64,000 nucleotides of DNA, taken from positions 1 to 64,000 of the forward strand of contig JAJPHS010000153.1 of assembly GCA_021325175.1 (NCBI GenBank), given 5' to 3'. This DNA is from Terriglobia bacterium (GTDB lineage Bacteria > Acidobacteriota > Terriglobia > Bryobacterales > Bryobacteraceae). Numbering within the stretch: the first letter of the stretch is position 1; each line of letters opens with the position of its first letter. Shown piece after piece: positions 55,389 to 63,866 of the stretch. The position numbers and the translations under genes were made by a program. The notes under the pieces were generated by a model. That model was not told the origin of the DNA. It did no database searches and saw only the letters and a list, made by a program, of their open reading frames with translations.

Positions 55389-55559
55389 TTAACGGGGAAA
55401 GAAGCCGATGTCTCCCCGCTCGTAAACGGCCGTCAGGATGGCGTTCGCCGCGACCGCTGTCAACAGGCCGCGCCATTTGTAGCTGATCGGCGCAAAAATC
55501 GCAGCGGCAGCGGCCGCCGCGCCCACACCCAACCGGATCTTCTGTTCTAAATCGCTCAT
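55389..55559 (-). CDS. Small DUF2892-type membrane protein
   Basis: ATG 55559 to TAA 55389 encodes 56 residues. 'KIRLGVGAAAAAAIFAP' followed by 'YKWRGLLTAVAANAILTAVYE' matches the two-helix DUF2892 (YgaP membrane part) family, although the usual terminal 'CPLN' motif is replaced by 'RGDIGFFPR'. GGAG lies 6 bases upstream of ATG and touches a stem-loop. It is a single gene that converges on the PQQ dehydrogenase gene. Function unknown. Confidence 0.75.
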   Translation of the reverse strand: MSDLEQKIRLGVGAAAAAAAIFAPISYKWRGLLTAVAANAILTAVYERGDIGFFPR

Positions 55560-55568
55560 TGGCTCACT

Positions 55569-55610
55569 CCGTAACGCAAGTTCTCTTAACGAACCTTAGA
55601 TGCGTTACGG
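55569..55610 (-). promoter_or_regulatory. 10-bp perfect inverted repeat in the DUF2892 leader
   Basis: CCGTAACGCA (55569-55578) and TGCGTTACGG (55601-55610) flank a 22-base loop that itself contains GTTC/GAAC (55580-55583 and 55591-55594). On the minus strand the stem ends at the Shine-Dalgarno, 9 bases before ATG 55559. It could mask the ribosome site or bind a regulator. Confidence 0.55.
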
Positions 55611-55679
55611 CAAGGTGTGTTTCTGGAAGCGGTTTCTCCCGGGCTTTTTCAACGGTAAATCGCCGGAGCCTGGCGGACG

Positions 55680-55711
55680 CCGGTGCGAGGCTAAAGCTCG
55701 TCCCTTACCGG
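55680..55711 (-). terminator. Possible structured 3' end of the RND efflux operon
   Basis: CCGGT (55680-55684) pairs with ACCGG (55707-55711), and inside it CGAG (55686-55689) pairs with CTCG (55697-55700). The structure overlaps the stop codon of the RND pump. No U-tract follows, so it is either a Rho-dependent end or an mRNA-stabilising hairpin. Confidence 0.35.
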
Positions 55712-58700
55712 CGGGTCATATAGTAGTGGATCGCCGGCGTGACCAGCAGCGACAGCACCATGGAGGCCAACAATCCGCCGATGACGGCGATGGCCAGGGG
55801 CTGAAGCATCTGCGAACCCGCGCCGATGGCCAGCGACAACGGAATCATGCCCGCCATGGTGGCGAGCGCGGTCATCAGAATCGGGCGAAGACGGCGTTCG
55901 CCGGCTTGAATCATGGCATCGTGAGGATTGGCGCCCTCGGCGCGGAATTTATGGTCGGCATCGAGCAGGAGAATGCCGTTTTTGGCCACGATTCCGACCA
56001 CCATAATGACTCCCATAAATGAGGAAATGTTGAAGGTGGTGCCCGTCACCAGAAGCGCGAAGAAAACGCCGGAAGTAGACAGCAGAGCCGAGGCGAGAAT
56101 CGCAATCGGCGCGGCGAAGGCGCGAAATTCGAACAGCAGCACCGTGAACACCAGCACGACCGCCAGCGCCAGCACCACCAGCAGATCGCGGAAGGATTTT
56201 TGCTGCTCTTCATAAAGGCCGCCGTAGACGACGCGAATCTCCGGCGGCAGATTCATCTCGGCGACGGCCTGCTGCACCTTGGCCATCCCCTCGCCGAGGC
56301 TCATTCCCTCAAAACGTCCGGTGACGGCCACGCGGCGCTGCAAATTTTCGCGAACCACTTCGGTTTGCCCGGCTTCATCGGTGAAGACGGCAAGCGAGCC
56401 GAGCGTCGCGGTCTTGCCGGTGGAGGAGCTGGTGATCAGCGTGTTGCGGATCTGATCGAGCGTGGACCGGGTATTTTCCGGGAAGCGCACGCGAATGGTA
56501 TAGGAGCGGTCATTGACGATCACCGGTGTGGTGGCCGGCTCGCCTTGCAGCACCGCGCTCGCGTCCAGCTCGATTTCCTGCGGGGTGAAGCCGGCGCGCG
56601 CCGCGACAATAGGATCGACGTTCATGACGATGGCCGGCCCGCTGATGGTGTTTTCGATGCCGTTTTTCAAATCGACCACGCCTTTGATCTTCTTGATGCG
56701 CTCTTCAACCTTGGGCGCCCAGGTGGCGAGCAGCTTGGGATCCTGCGCGAAGAGCTTGATCTCCATCGGCTCGGGCGAGCTGGTCAGGTCGCCGATCATG
56801 TCCTGGAGCACCTGGACGAATTCGATATCGAGCTGTGGATAAGCCTTGGTGATCTTGGCGCGGACATCGGAGATGACCTCTTCAATCGGGCGCTCGCGGT
56901 CCGTTTTCAGGCGGACGGTGAAATCCCCCTGATTGGCTTCGGTGACCGGAAATAATCCGAGCTGCTGGCCGGTGCGCCGCGAAGTGCTTTCGACTTCCGG
57001 CGTCGCTCTCAGGATTTTTTCGACGCCGAGCAAGACTTGATTGGTATCGTCAAGCGAGGAACCGGCGGGCATCAGGTAATCGAGCACGAAGCCGCCTTCA
57101 TCCATTTCCGGCAGCAGGTCGCTGCCGAGCGAACGGTAGCAGACATAGGATGCGCCGATCAGCACGACACAGCCCAGCGCGAGCGCCAGCGGATAAGCGA
57201 GCACGAAACGAAGAGCGCGGTCGTAGACGCGCGTCAGCCTGCCCATTAACCCGCCGCTTTCGTGGGCGTGCGTTCCGGTGCGGCGAAGCAGGTAATGGCT
57301 GAGCGTCGGCGTCCAGGTAAGGGCCAGCAGAAGCGAGGTGAGCAGCGCGGTGGCGACGGTGACGGCGAGCGCGCGGAAGAAGGTCCCTTCGACGCCGGTC
57401 ATCGAGATCAGCGGCACAAAGACCACGATCGGCGTTACGGTGGATCCGACCAGCGGAACGCGAATCTCGCGAATCGCGCTGCGGATCGCTTCGCCGCGCG
57501 ACTGGCCGGAATCACGATGCAGCACGATGTTTTCGACGACCACAATCGCATCGTCGATCACCAGGCCGACCGCCGCCGCCAATCCGCCGAGCGTCATCAG
57601 GTTGAAGCTTTGCCCGAGCAGGCGCAGAGCGATCAGCGTGATGGCGATGGTCGCCGGAATCACCATCGCGGCTACGAGAGAACTGCCCCAATCGCGCAGG
57701 AACAGAACCAGGATGATCGCGGCCAGAATCAGGCCGATAAGAATCGCATCGCGGACGCTGGCGATGGAATCGCGCACCAGCGTCGATTGATCGTAGAAGG
57801 TCTCGATGTGAACGCCGGAGGGAAGTGTTTTGCGAATTTCATCCAACTCCCGCGCGGCGTCCTGGGCAATGGTTACGGTATTGCCGTCGGGCTGGCGGAA
57901 CAGGTTCAGCAGCACGGCGGGTTTGCCGTTCGCGGTCACGATGGTGTAGACCGGCATCACCGACGGATGCACGCTGGCGACGTCGCCGATGCGGATCGGC
58001 ACGCCGGCCGGCGTGGTCCGGATGACGATGTTGGCGATTTCGGAGGGATCGTGCGCCTGGCCGGTGACCAAGGTGAGCGAAAGCTCGTGATTATTTTCGA
58101 TAAGGCCCGGCGAATCGATCATGTTGCTGCGGGCGACGGCGTCCAGAATGGCGGGGACGGTCACCTGCGCTTCGTTGAGCTTGGCCGGGTCCGGCTCGAT
58201 TTGAAACTCCGGGATCTGGCCGCCCTGCAAGATGATCATCGAAACGCCGTTGACGCGGCTCAGCCGCGGCTTTATGGTGTATTGCGCCAGCTCCCAGAGC
58301 TGCGTCTGCGGCATGTTATCGGACGTCAGGCTGTAGCCCACGATCGGCATCAAGGCGGCGAACGTCAGCCGGTTGGCGGTCAGCTTCGCGGTGGGCGGAA
58401 GCGTCGGCTGGACCTGGGCGAGGGCGGCGTTGACGTACTGAAGCGTCTGCACCATATCGACCTTCCAGTTGAAGAAAAGGTCGACCTCCGCCGATCCGCG
58501 GCTGGTGGTGGAGCGAATCGCTTCCAGGCCCGGCACGCGATTCATCGCTTCCTCAATGGGGCGCGTGATGGTCACCTGCATCTGGTTGATGGGCGCGACG
58601 CCGTTATCGATGCCGACCATGATGCGCGGGAAGTCGGTCGCCGGAAATACCGCCACGGGAATCGTGAAGGCCAGATACACGCCCATGGCGACCATCGTCA

Positions 58701-58788
58701 GAATGACGAAGATCAGCGGCCGCGAATAACGCGCCGTCCAGTGATCGGAGGCCGCGCCGGTCCCGGGCTTGATAATTTCGCCGATCAT
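55705..58788 (-). CDS. RND-family efflux pump, inner-membrane component
   Basis: This 1027-residue protein has the twelve-helix RND structure with two large periplasmic loops. TM4 carries the proton-relay acids in 'GLVIDDAIVVVEN'. The 'YSRPLIFVILTMVAMGVYLA' N-terminus and 'PVAVFPATDFPRI' porter-domain opening place it among multidrug/hydrophobe exporters and not in the heavy-metal CusA class. It is the last gene of an adaptor-pump-TolC operon and overlaps the adaptor gene by 4 bases. Substrate unknown; likely controlled by the divergent two-component system. Confidence 0.95.
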   Translation of the reverse strand: MIGEIIKPGTGAASDHWTARYSRPLIFVILTMVAMGVYLAFTIPVAVFPATDFPRIMVGIDNGVAPINQMQVTITRPIEEAMNRVPGLEAIRSTTSRGSAEVDLFFNWKVDMVQTLQYVNAALAQVQPTLPPTAKLTANRLTFAALMPIVGYSLTSDNMPQTQLWELAQYTIKPRLSRVNGVSMIILQGGQIPEFQIEPDPAKLNEAQVTVPAILDAVARSNMIDSPGLIENNHELSLTLVTGQAHDPSEIANIVIRTTPAGVPIRIGDVASVHPSVMPVYTIVTANGKPAVLLNLFRQPDGNTVTIAQDAARELDEIRKTLPSGVHIETFYDQSTLVRDSIASVRDAILIGLILAAIILVLFLRDWGSSLVAAMVIPATIAITLIALRLLGQSFNLMTLGGLAAAVGLVIDDAIVVVENIVLHRDSGQSRGEAIRSAIREIRVPLVGSTVTPIVVFVPLISMTGVEGTFFRALAVTVATALLTSLLLALTWTPTLSHYLLRRTGTHAHESGGLMGRLTRVYDRALRFVLAYPLALALGCVVLIGASYVCYRSLGSDLLPEMDEGGFVLDYLMPAGSSLDDTNQVLLGVEKILRATPEVESTSRRTGQQLGLFPVTEANQGDFTVRLKTDRERPIEEVISDVRAKITKAYPQLDIEFVQVLQDMIGDLTSSPEPMEIKLFAQDPKLLATWAPKVEERIKKIKGVVDLKNGIENTISGPAIVMNVDPIVAARAGFTPQEIELDASAVLQGEPATTPVIVNDRSYTIRVRFPENTRSTLDQIRNTLITSSSTGKTATLGSLAVFTDEAGQTEVVRENLQRRVAVTGRFEGMSLGEGMAKVQQAVAEMNLPPEIRVVYGGLYEEQQKSFRDLLVVLALAVVLVFTVLLFEFRAFAAPIAILASALLSTSGVFFALLVTGTTFNISSFMGVIMVVGIVAKNGILLLDADHKFRAEGANPHDAMIQAGERRLRPILMTALATMAGMIPLSLAIGAGSQMLQPLAIAVIGGLLASMVLSLLVTPAIHYYMTRR

Positions 58789-60137
58789 TTCTTTCCCTGT
58801 GCTGGGGACGCGGGCTTGGCGTCGCCGGGCTTCTGCTCGGGCTGGTCGCTCTTATCCTCGTCTTGGTCTTCGTCCTCGTCCTCTTCCGGCTTTGGCGCCT
58901 GCACGATCACTTTCGCTTTGTCGTCGAGGCCGAGGCCGCCGGAGGTGATGACCTGATCGCCCGGTTGAATGCCGCTTAGAATTTGCACGCGATCGCCCTG
59001 GCGGACGCCGACGGAAACTTTTCGTTCCCGCGCGATGTTGCCGCCAGTGACGATCATGATCTTCTGGCCGCCTTCATCGGAGTTGAGCAGCGCCGCGGCG
59101 GGCACGATCACCGTGTTCTGAATGGTTTCGGCGATGATCGAGACGTGCACCGTCCCGCCGGGCTTCAAACGCTCGCCCGGATTGGCGACCTGCACCCAAA
59201 CCTCCACGGTGGTCGTGCTCGGATCGACGGCGGGACTGACGACGGTGACTTTGCCCGGCAGATCGCCGTCCGGTCCCGCGATTCGCGCCGGGTTGCCGAC
59301 CTTGATCGCCGCCGCTTCTTTCACCGGAACGTTGGCGCGCGCCACCACGCGCGAGATATCGACGATCGATACGATGGGGGAGCCGCTCGGCGGCATCTCG
59401 CCGGGATATACCGGGCGATCCGCCACGATGCCGTCGATGGGGCTCACAACTTTGGCATAGGAAAGCTGCACGGCCGCGTTTTCATAATGCGCCTTGGCGG
59501 CATTGACCTGCGCTTCCGCGCCGCGAATGGACTCGCGCTGGCTCACCTGATTCAGCGATTCGAGATGCCGTTGCGCCGTTTCGAGCGCGCTCTGCGCCTG
59601 CACCATCGCGACCTTGGCGTCATCGACCAGCTTCTGCGCCAGCGCCCCTTCCTTTTGCAGCGCGACGCGGCTTTCGTAAACTGTTTTCGCGGCGTCGTAG
59701 GTCTGCTGCGCGGCCTGAACGTCCGTCTGGGCTTTTGTTCTATCGTCCAAAACGGTGGCGCGCGTCAGGAGCTGGTAGGCCGCCTCGGATTGTTCATAGA
59801 GCGCCTTGCTCTCATTGGCCGTGGCCGCCAAGTCGGCGCTTTCCAGCTCGGCGAGCACCTGCCCCGCCTTCACATGATCGCCGCGATTGACCAGCATCCG
59901 CCGCACCGGCGCGGCGAGCTTAGGCATCACGTTGGCCTGGTTAATCGGATACAGCACCGCGTCGGCGGTGATGACGCGATCAATGGCGCCGAGGCCGGCC
60001 GTTTCCACGGTGACGTTGGCCGGAGGCTCCTGCTCGCCGCCGCCCGCTTCCTCTTTGGATTTGGCTTTTCCGCATCCCGCCAGAAGCGTGATCGCGCCGG
60101 CGAAGCTCGCCATCAGAATGGTTTTTCGAGAGATCAT
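58785..60137 (-). CDS. RND efflux periplasmic adaptor, lipoprotein
   Basis: This 450-residue membrane-fusion protein has a lipoprotein signal with lipobox LLAGC (Cys22). It has a barrel-sandwich/lipoyl domain split by a long helical hairpin (about 100-215, predicted coiled coil), then beta-barrel and membrane-proximal domains (about 220-410). An acidic Glu/Asp- and Lys-rich tail ends the protein. It would link the inner-membrane pump to the TolC-like channel. It overlaps both neighbours, so the operon is translationally coupled. Confidence 0.95.
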   Translation of the reverse strand: MISRKTILMASFAGAITLLAGCGKAKSKEEAGGGEQEPPANVTVETAGLGAIDRVITADAVLYPINQANVMPKLAAPVRRMLVNRGDHVKAGQVLAELESADLAATANESKALYEQSEAAYQLLTRATVLDDRTKAQTDVQAAQQTYDAAKTVYESRVALQKEGALAQKLVDDAKVAMVQAQSALETAQRHLESLNQVSQRESIRGAEAQVNAAKAHYENAAVQLSYAKVVSPIDGIVADRPVYPGEMPPSGSPIVSIVDISRVVARANVPVKEAAAIKVGNPARIAGPDGDLPGKVTVVSPAVDPSTTTVEVWVQVANPGERLKPGGTVHVSIIAETIQNTVIVPAAALLNSDEGGQKIMIVTGGNIARERKVSVGVRQGDRVQILSGIQPGDQVITSGGLGLDDKAKVIVQAPKPEEDEDEDQDEDKSDQPEQKPGDAKPASPAQGKK

Positions 60138-61471
60138 TACAAGCTCCCCGTGAGGGTCTCAAGCAGCGCGAGCGCGATCCGGAACCGCGCCAAGCCGTCA
60201 TCATAAGCGCCGCGCGCCTGCGCGAGCGTGGTCTGCGCGTCCACCACCTCGAGCGCAGTCGCCTCGCCGGCCTGATAGCGGAGCAGCGTCAGGCGCAGGC
60301 TTTGCCCGGCCAGATCCACGGATTGCCGCAGCGAATCGAGCTGCGCCAGCGCGCCCTGCGCCTCCGTGTAGGCGGCGGCGATATTGCTGTCGAGCGTGCG
60401 GCGCGCGAGCTCCAGATCGTTCCGCGCCTGCTCCCGCCGCAGCTCGGCCTGCTTCACTTTGCTGCGGATGGCGCCCCAGTTCCACACCGGAACGTTCAGC
60501 GTCGCCTGCGCCACATATCCCAGATTATGGCGCTCGGCGACCGTATAGTTGGGCAGGGTGCTGCGGCCGGTGTCCTGCGCTTCGCGCGAGTTGATCGCGA
60601 ACTGATTGGCGTCGATGCCGTAGAAAAAATCGAGCGCGAAAGACGGCAGGTATTGATACTTGGCCACCGTCACTTCCTGGCCCGCTTCGTTGACGCCGGC
60701 CTCGGCCGCCTTGAGATCCGGACTGGTGGCCACGGCCTGCCCCTGCGCCTCCGTCATCGGGGGCAGCACCGGCGGCTGCGAGAGATCGTCGGCGACGTCG
60801 AAATCCGCGGTGAAGGATGGAAAAATCAGCACTCCCAGCGCGATTTTCGCCTTGACGATGGACAGCTCCGCTTCCTTGAGGTCGCGCTGCCGCGCCTGCA
60901 CCTCGATCTGCGCCTTGACCACGTCGGCGTGGGCCGCCTCGCCGCCCTGCTCCAGTTTTTGGGTGATTTCCAGAAACTGCTGCGCTTCCTGAACGCTGCG
61001 CTGCGTATTGGCGGCCTTTCGCTGCGCGCTGAGGATTGCGTAGTAATTTTGGATGACGGTGGCGTTGAGCCCGCGCGCCGCGACTTCGATTTTGGCGCGG
61101 GCGATCGCTTCGGCGGCCAGCGCGCGATTCAGCTCGCCGCGGCGGGCCGCCGCGAGGAGCTCCTGATGAACGACGCCCTGCTCGTTATAGACGTGCACGC
61201 CGTCGTTGGCGACGAAAACTCCCGATGGCGTTCCGTTGCCCTGCGTGTTGATGTACTGATTGAACCAGCTCACCTGCGGCAGGCGCGCGGCGCGAACCTG
61301 CTTGGTATCCTCGCGCGCCTGTTGCGCGGCGAGATTCGCGGTCTGCACCACGCCTCCATATTGACGCGCGCGCGCGATGGCGTCCTGAAGGGTGATCGCG
61401 GGGTGGTCGGCCGAAGTCTGGGCGAGCGCGGCGCCCGCCGCGCAGCACCACAGTAGAATTCGCGTGGTCAT
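60137..61471 (-). CDS. TolC-family outer-membrane efflux protein
   Basis: This 444-residue protein starts at ATG 61471 with a signal peptide ending ALAQ. It has the two-fold repeat of OEP domains (about 25-225 and 235-440), with long coiled-coil helices and 'YQYLPSFALDFFYGI' beta-barrel strands. It is the first gene of the efflux operon. No Shine-Dalgarno is present, and a -10-like TATAGT (61481-61476) ends only 4 bases before the ATG, so the mRNA may be leaderless. A GTG at 61477 is an alternative. Confidence 0.93.
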   Translation of the reverse strand: MTTRILLWCCAAGAALAQTSADHPAITLQDAIARARQYGGVVQTANLAAQQAREDTKQVRAARLPQVSWFNQYINTQGNGTPSGVFVANDGVHVYNEQGVVHQELLAAARRGELNRALAAEAIARAKIEVAARGLNATVIQNYYAILSAQRKAANTQRSVQEAQQFLEITQKLEQGGEAAHADVVKAQIEVQARQRDLKEAELSIVKAKIALGVLIFPSFTADFDVADDLSQPPVLPPMTEAQGQAVATSPDLKAAEAGVNEAGQEVTVAKYQYLPSFALDFFYGIDANQFAINSREAQDTGRSTLPNYTVAERHNLGYVAQATLNVPVWNWGAIRSKVKQAELRREQARNDLELARRTLDSNIAAAYTEAQGALAQLDSLRQSVDLAGQSLRLTLLRYQAGEATALEVVDAQTTLAQARGAYDDGLARFRIALALLETLTGSL

Positions 61472-61475
61472 CAAC

Positions 61476-61516
61476 ACTATAGTGAAGCACGGTTTTCTGA
61501 AAAATCCCTGAAAAAT
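61476..61516. promoter_or_regulatory. Probable response-regulator box and promoter of the RND operon
   Basis: CTGAAAAAT occurs twice (61497-61505 and 61508-61516) as direct repeats starting 11 bases apart, the one-turn spacing of OmpR/PhoB-family sites. On the minus strand the repeats overlap the -35 position of TATAGT (61481-61476), which has no consensus -35 of its own. This layout fits activation by the divergent regulator. Confidence 0.55.
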
Positions 61517-61571
61517 TCGGTTCGCAGCCCATGTGTCCCGGCGGCGGGTCCTTTGCTAACATCAAGGCGAG

Positions 61572-62249
61572 ATGCAGATCCTGGTGGTGGAAGACGAGCG
61601 CCGCATGGCCGAGCTGCTCGAAAAAACGCTTCAGGAAGAAGGCCACCAGGTCATCGTCGCACGCGACGGGCGCGAGGGATTTGAAATCGCCCGCAATTCG
61701 CCATTCGACGTGATCGTCCTGGATTTGATGCTGCCGGGAATGGACGGCTTCTCCATCGCGCGCAAACTGCGCGCCTGCCGCAATCAGACGCCGGTCCTGA
61801 TGCTCACCGCGCGCGATGCCCCGGCCGATATCGTTCGCGGCCTCGACGCCGGCGCCGATGACTATCTGACCAAGCCTTTCTCGATCGAAATCCTGCTGGC
61901 GCGGCTGCGCGCGGTCAGCCGCCGGGGAGCTATCCCGCGGCCGGTGAACCTGGAGGTGGCGGATCTGAAGCTCGATCCGGCCTCGCGGCGGGTGACGCGC
62001 GCCGGCAAAGAACTCAGCCTCACGCCGCGCGAATATCGCCTGCTGGAGCTGCTGATGCGCAACGCCGGGCGCGCGGTGGGCCGCGACAAAATTCTCGAAT
62101 CGGTGTGGGGGTTCGCCAGCGAGGTGAACGAAAATACGCTGGAGGTGTTCATGCGGCTGTTGCGCGGCAAGGTGGACCAGCGGGAGCCAAAGCTGATCCA
62201 GACCGTGCGCGGCTTCGGCTACATGCTGCGCGATCCGGCGGCGGATTGA
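61572..62249 (+). CDS. OmpR/PhoB-family response regulator
   Basis: This 225-residue protein has a receiver domain (about 1-115) with E7/D8, phospho-acceptor D51 and Lys in 'LTKPF', followed by a winged-helix DNA-binding domain (about 125-222) ending 'KLIQTVRGFGYML'. A purine-rich AAGGCGAG precedes ATG 61572. It likely binds the 11-bp-spaced direct repeat 55 bases upstream and controls the divergent RND efflux operon. The kinase gene follows after 1 base. Confidence 0.96.
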   Translation: MQILVVEDERRMAELLEKTLQEEGHQVIVARDGREGFEIARNSPFDVIVLDLMLPGMDGFSIARKLRACRNQTPVLMLTARDAPADIVRGLDAGADDYLTKPFSIEILLARLRAVSRRGAIPRPVNLEVADLKLDPASRRVTRAGKELSLTPREYRLLELLMRNAGRAVGRDKILESVWGFASEVNENTLEVFMRLLRGKVDQREPKLIQTVRGFGYMLRDPAAD

Positions 62250-62250
62250 C

Positions 62251-63654
62251 ATGCGCGCGCGCTCCATTCGTTTTCGTCTGACGGTCTGGTACGCGGCGGT
62301 TCTTGCCGGGGCGCTGGCGTTGTTCGCCGCGCTGCTGTGGATCGGCTTGCGACAACGCCTGATGCGCGATCTGGATCAGGATCTGGCCGGCCGCGCGGAC
62401 CGGTTTGAGCGCTATTTCACGGCGGAATCGGCCGAATTCTCCGGGTCGACGCTCAAGGACGAACTTCAGGAATTTTGCCAGGCGCTGCCGCCGGAAAGTT
62501 ATTTGCGATTGCGTTCCGATCGGGGTTTTACCTTTAATTATCCTGACCGGCAGCCACTGGCGGCAACGCAATTTCGCGTAATTGATCGCGATTTTACTAT
62601 TAACGGCGAGCATTATCATCTAATGGCGGGCGAGCCGCTTGAAACGGTATTACATACGCTTGATCTGCTGCGCTGGCTGCTTCTCAGCCTGATTCCGGCG
62701 GTGATTGGGATCGCTTCCTTCGGCGGCGCCTGGCTCAGCCGGCGCGCGCTCAAGCCGGTGGATGAGATCGCGGCGGCGGCGCACGCCATCAGCATCGAGA
62801 ATTTATCGGGACGCCTTCCGGTCCCGGCCACCGGCGATGAGATCGCGCGGCTCAGCCGGGTTTTGAACCAGATGCTGGACCGGCTGGAATCCGCGGTGCG
62901 GACGCTGTCGCAGTTCGTCGCCGACGCCTCGCACGAGCTGCGCACCCCGCTGGCGGTGATTCGAACCACGGCCGAACTGGCGCTGCGCCGCGCGCGCGAA
63001 CCGGAGGTGTATCGCGGCGCGCTGCGCGAGATCGGCGCGGAAACGGAGCGCCTGACCCGCCTGGTCGAGGATCTGCTGGCGCTGGCGCGAAGCGACACCG
63101 GAACGGTGGAGATGCCGCTATCGCCGGTGGACGTGCGCGGGGTAATCCAGGCGGTGTGCGGTGAAATGGCGGGTTTGGCCGAGCTGCGCGGCATCCGCAT
63201 TTCCGCGCTGGTGAGCGACGATCCGCTGACGATCTCGGCCAACCCGGCGGCGTTGCATCGCTTGCTGATGCTGCTGCTAGATAACGCGGTGAAATATTCG
63301 CGCGATGGAGGCGAAGTGCGGGTCCGCGCCGGGTGCGACGATTCGCGGGTGATGGTGGAGGTGGAGGATTCGGGCGTGGGCATCGACGCGGCCGACATGC
63401 CCCATATCTTCAAGCGCTTTTACCGCGCCGATCGCGCTCGCGGCGGCGGCGGTTACGGTTTGGGGTTGTCGCTGGCGGAAAGCATTGCCAAGGCGCATGG
63501 CGCCGAGATTGAGGTGCGCAGCCGGGTTGGGGAGGGGTCGGTTTTTCGGGTAAAATTTCCCGCCCGGTCGAATCTTTTGCGCGAAATGTTAACCTCCCGC
63601 GCCGGCGAGCATTGCGAGCTCGGTGCGATTCGACGCGTCGAAAGCGCCGAGTAA
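62251..63654 (+). CDS. Sensor histidine kinase, partner of the OmpR-type regulator
   Basis: This 467-residue kinase has two membrane helices (about 12-34 and 130-152) flanking a periplasmic domain of about 95 residues. A HAMP domain (about 155-205) leads to HisKA with phospho-His228 (in DASHELRTPL). The HATPase domain carries 'LLLDNAVKYS', 'DSGVGI' and 'GGYGLGLSLA'. The arrangement resembles CusS/EnvZ-type kinases. It starts 1 base after the regulator gene. The last 30 residues extend past the family's usual end. Confidence 0.95.
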   Translation: MRARSIRFRLTVWYAAVLAGALALFAALLWIGLRQRLMRDLDQDLAGRADRFERYFTAESAEFSGSTLKDELQEFCQALPPESYLRLRSDRGFTFNYPDRQPLAATQFRVIDRDFTINGEHYHLMAGEPLETVLHTLDLLRWLLLSLIPAVIGIASFGGAWLSRRALKPVDEIAAAAHAISIENLSGRLPVPATGDEIARLSRVLNQMLDRLESAVRTLSQFVADASHELRTPLAVIRTTAELALRRAREPEVYRGALREIGAETERLTRLVEDLLALARSDTGTVEMPLSPVDVRGVIQAVCGEMAGLAELRGIRISALVSDDPLTISANPAALHRLLMLLLDNAVKYSRDGGEVRVRAGCDDSRVMVEVEDSGVGIDAADMPHIFKRFYRADRARGGGGYGLGLSLAESIAKAHGAEIEVRSRVGEGSVFRVKFPARSNLLREMLTSRAGEHCELGAIRRVESAE

Positions 63655-63660
63655 TTGCCT

Positions 63661-63866
63661 ACAGTGCTCAGGGGAATCGGCGTGACGGTCAACAATCAGC
63701 CCGCCTTCGTTATTTCTATTGCAGCGCCGCAACCGACCCGGCGTGCGCGCAGGATCAGATCAACGCGCTAACGCCGCTCGACTCCACCACGGGATCGGGT
63801 TCCGTGATCGTGACAAACAACGGCACACCAAGCGGTCCATTCAGCGTCAACATCAGCGAGTCCGTA
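63661..63866 (+). pseudogene. Remnant of a TIGR03437-type Ig-like C-terminal domain, frameshifted
   Basis: Translation gives 'GVTVNNQPAFV' up to about 63710. The matching continuation 'YFYCSAATDPACAQDQINALTP' and 'VIVTNNGTPSGPFSVN' lies one frame away, consistent with a single-base deletion near 63710. This is the pattern of the TIGR03437 domain found at the C-terminus of many large Solibacter proteins. There is no start and no upstream body, so it is a 5'-truncated, frameshifted fragment that ends at a transposase remnant. Confidence 0.7.

Noticed and set aside
57262-58956. A 564-codon open frame antisense to the RND pump at 55705-58788
   Set aside because: The opposite strand encodes a full-length RND protein with all motifs. 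The long antisense frame has Arg/His/Asp-rich composition and no domain, as expected of GC-rich shadow frames.
58983-61456. Long plus-strand open frames (407 and 384 codons) opposite the adaptor and TolC-family genes
   Set aside because: Both are antisense to clearly assigned genes and show the same low-complexity, charged composition of shadow frames.
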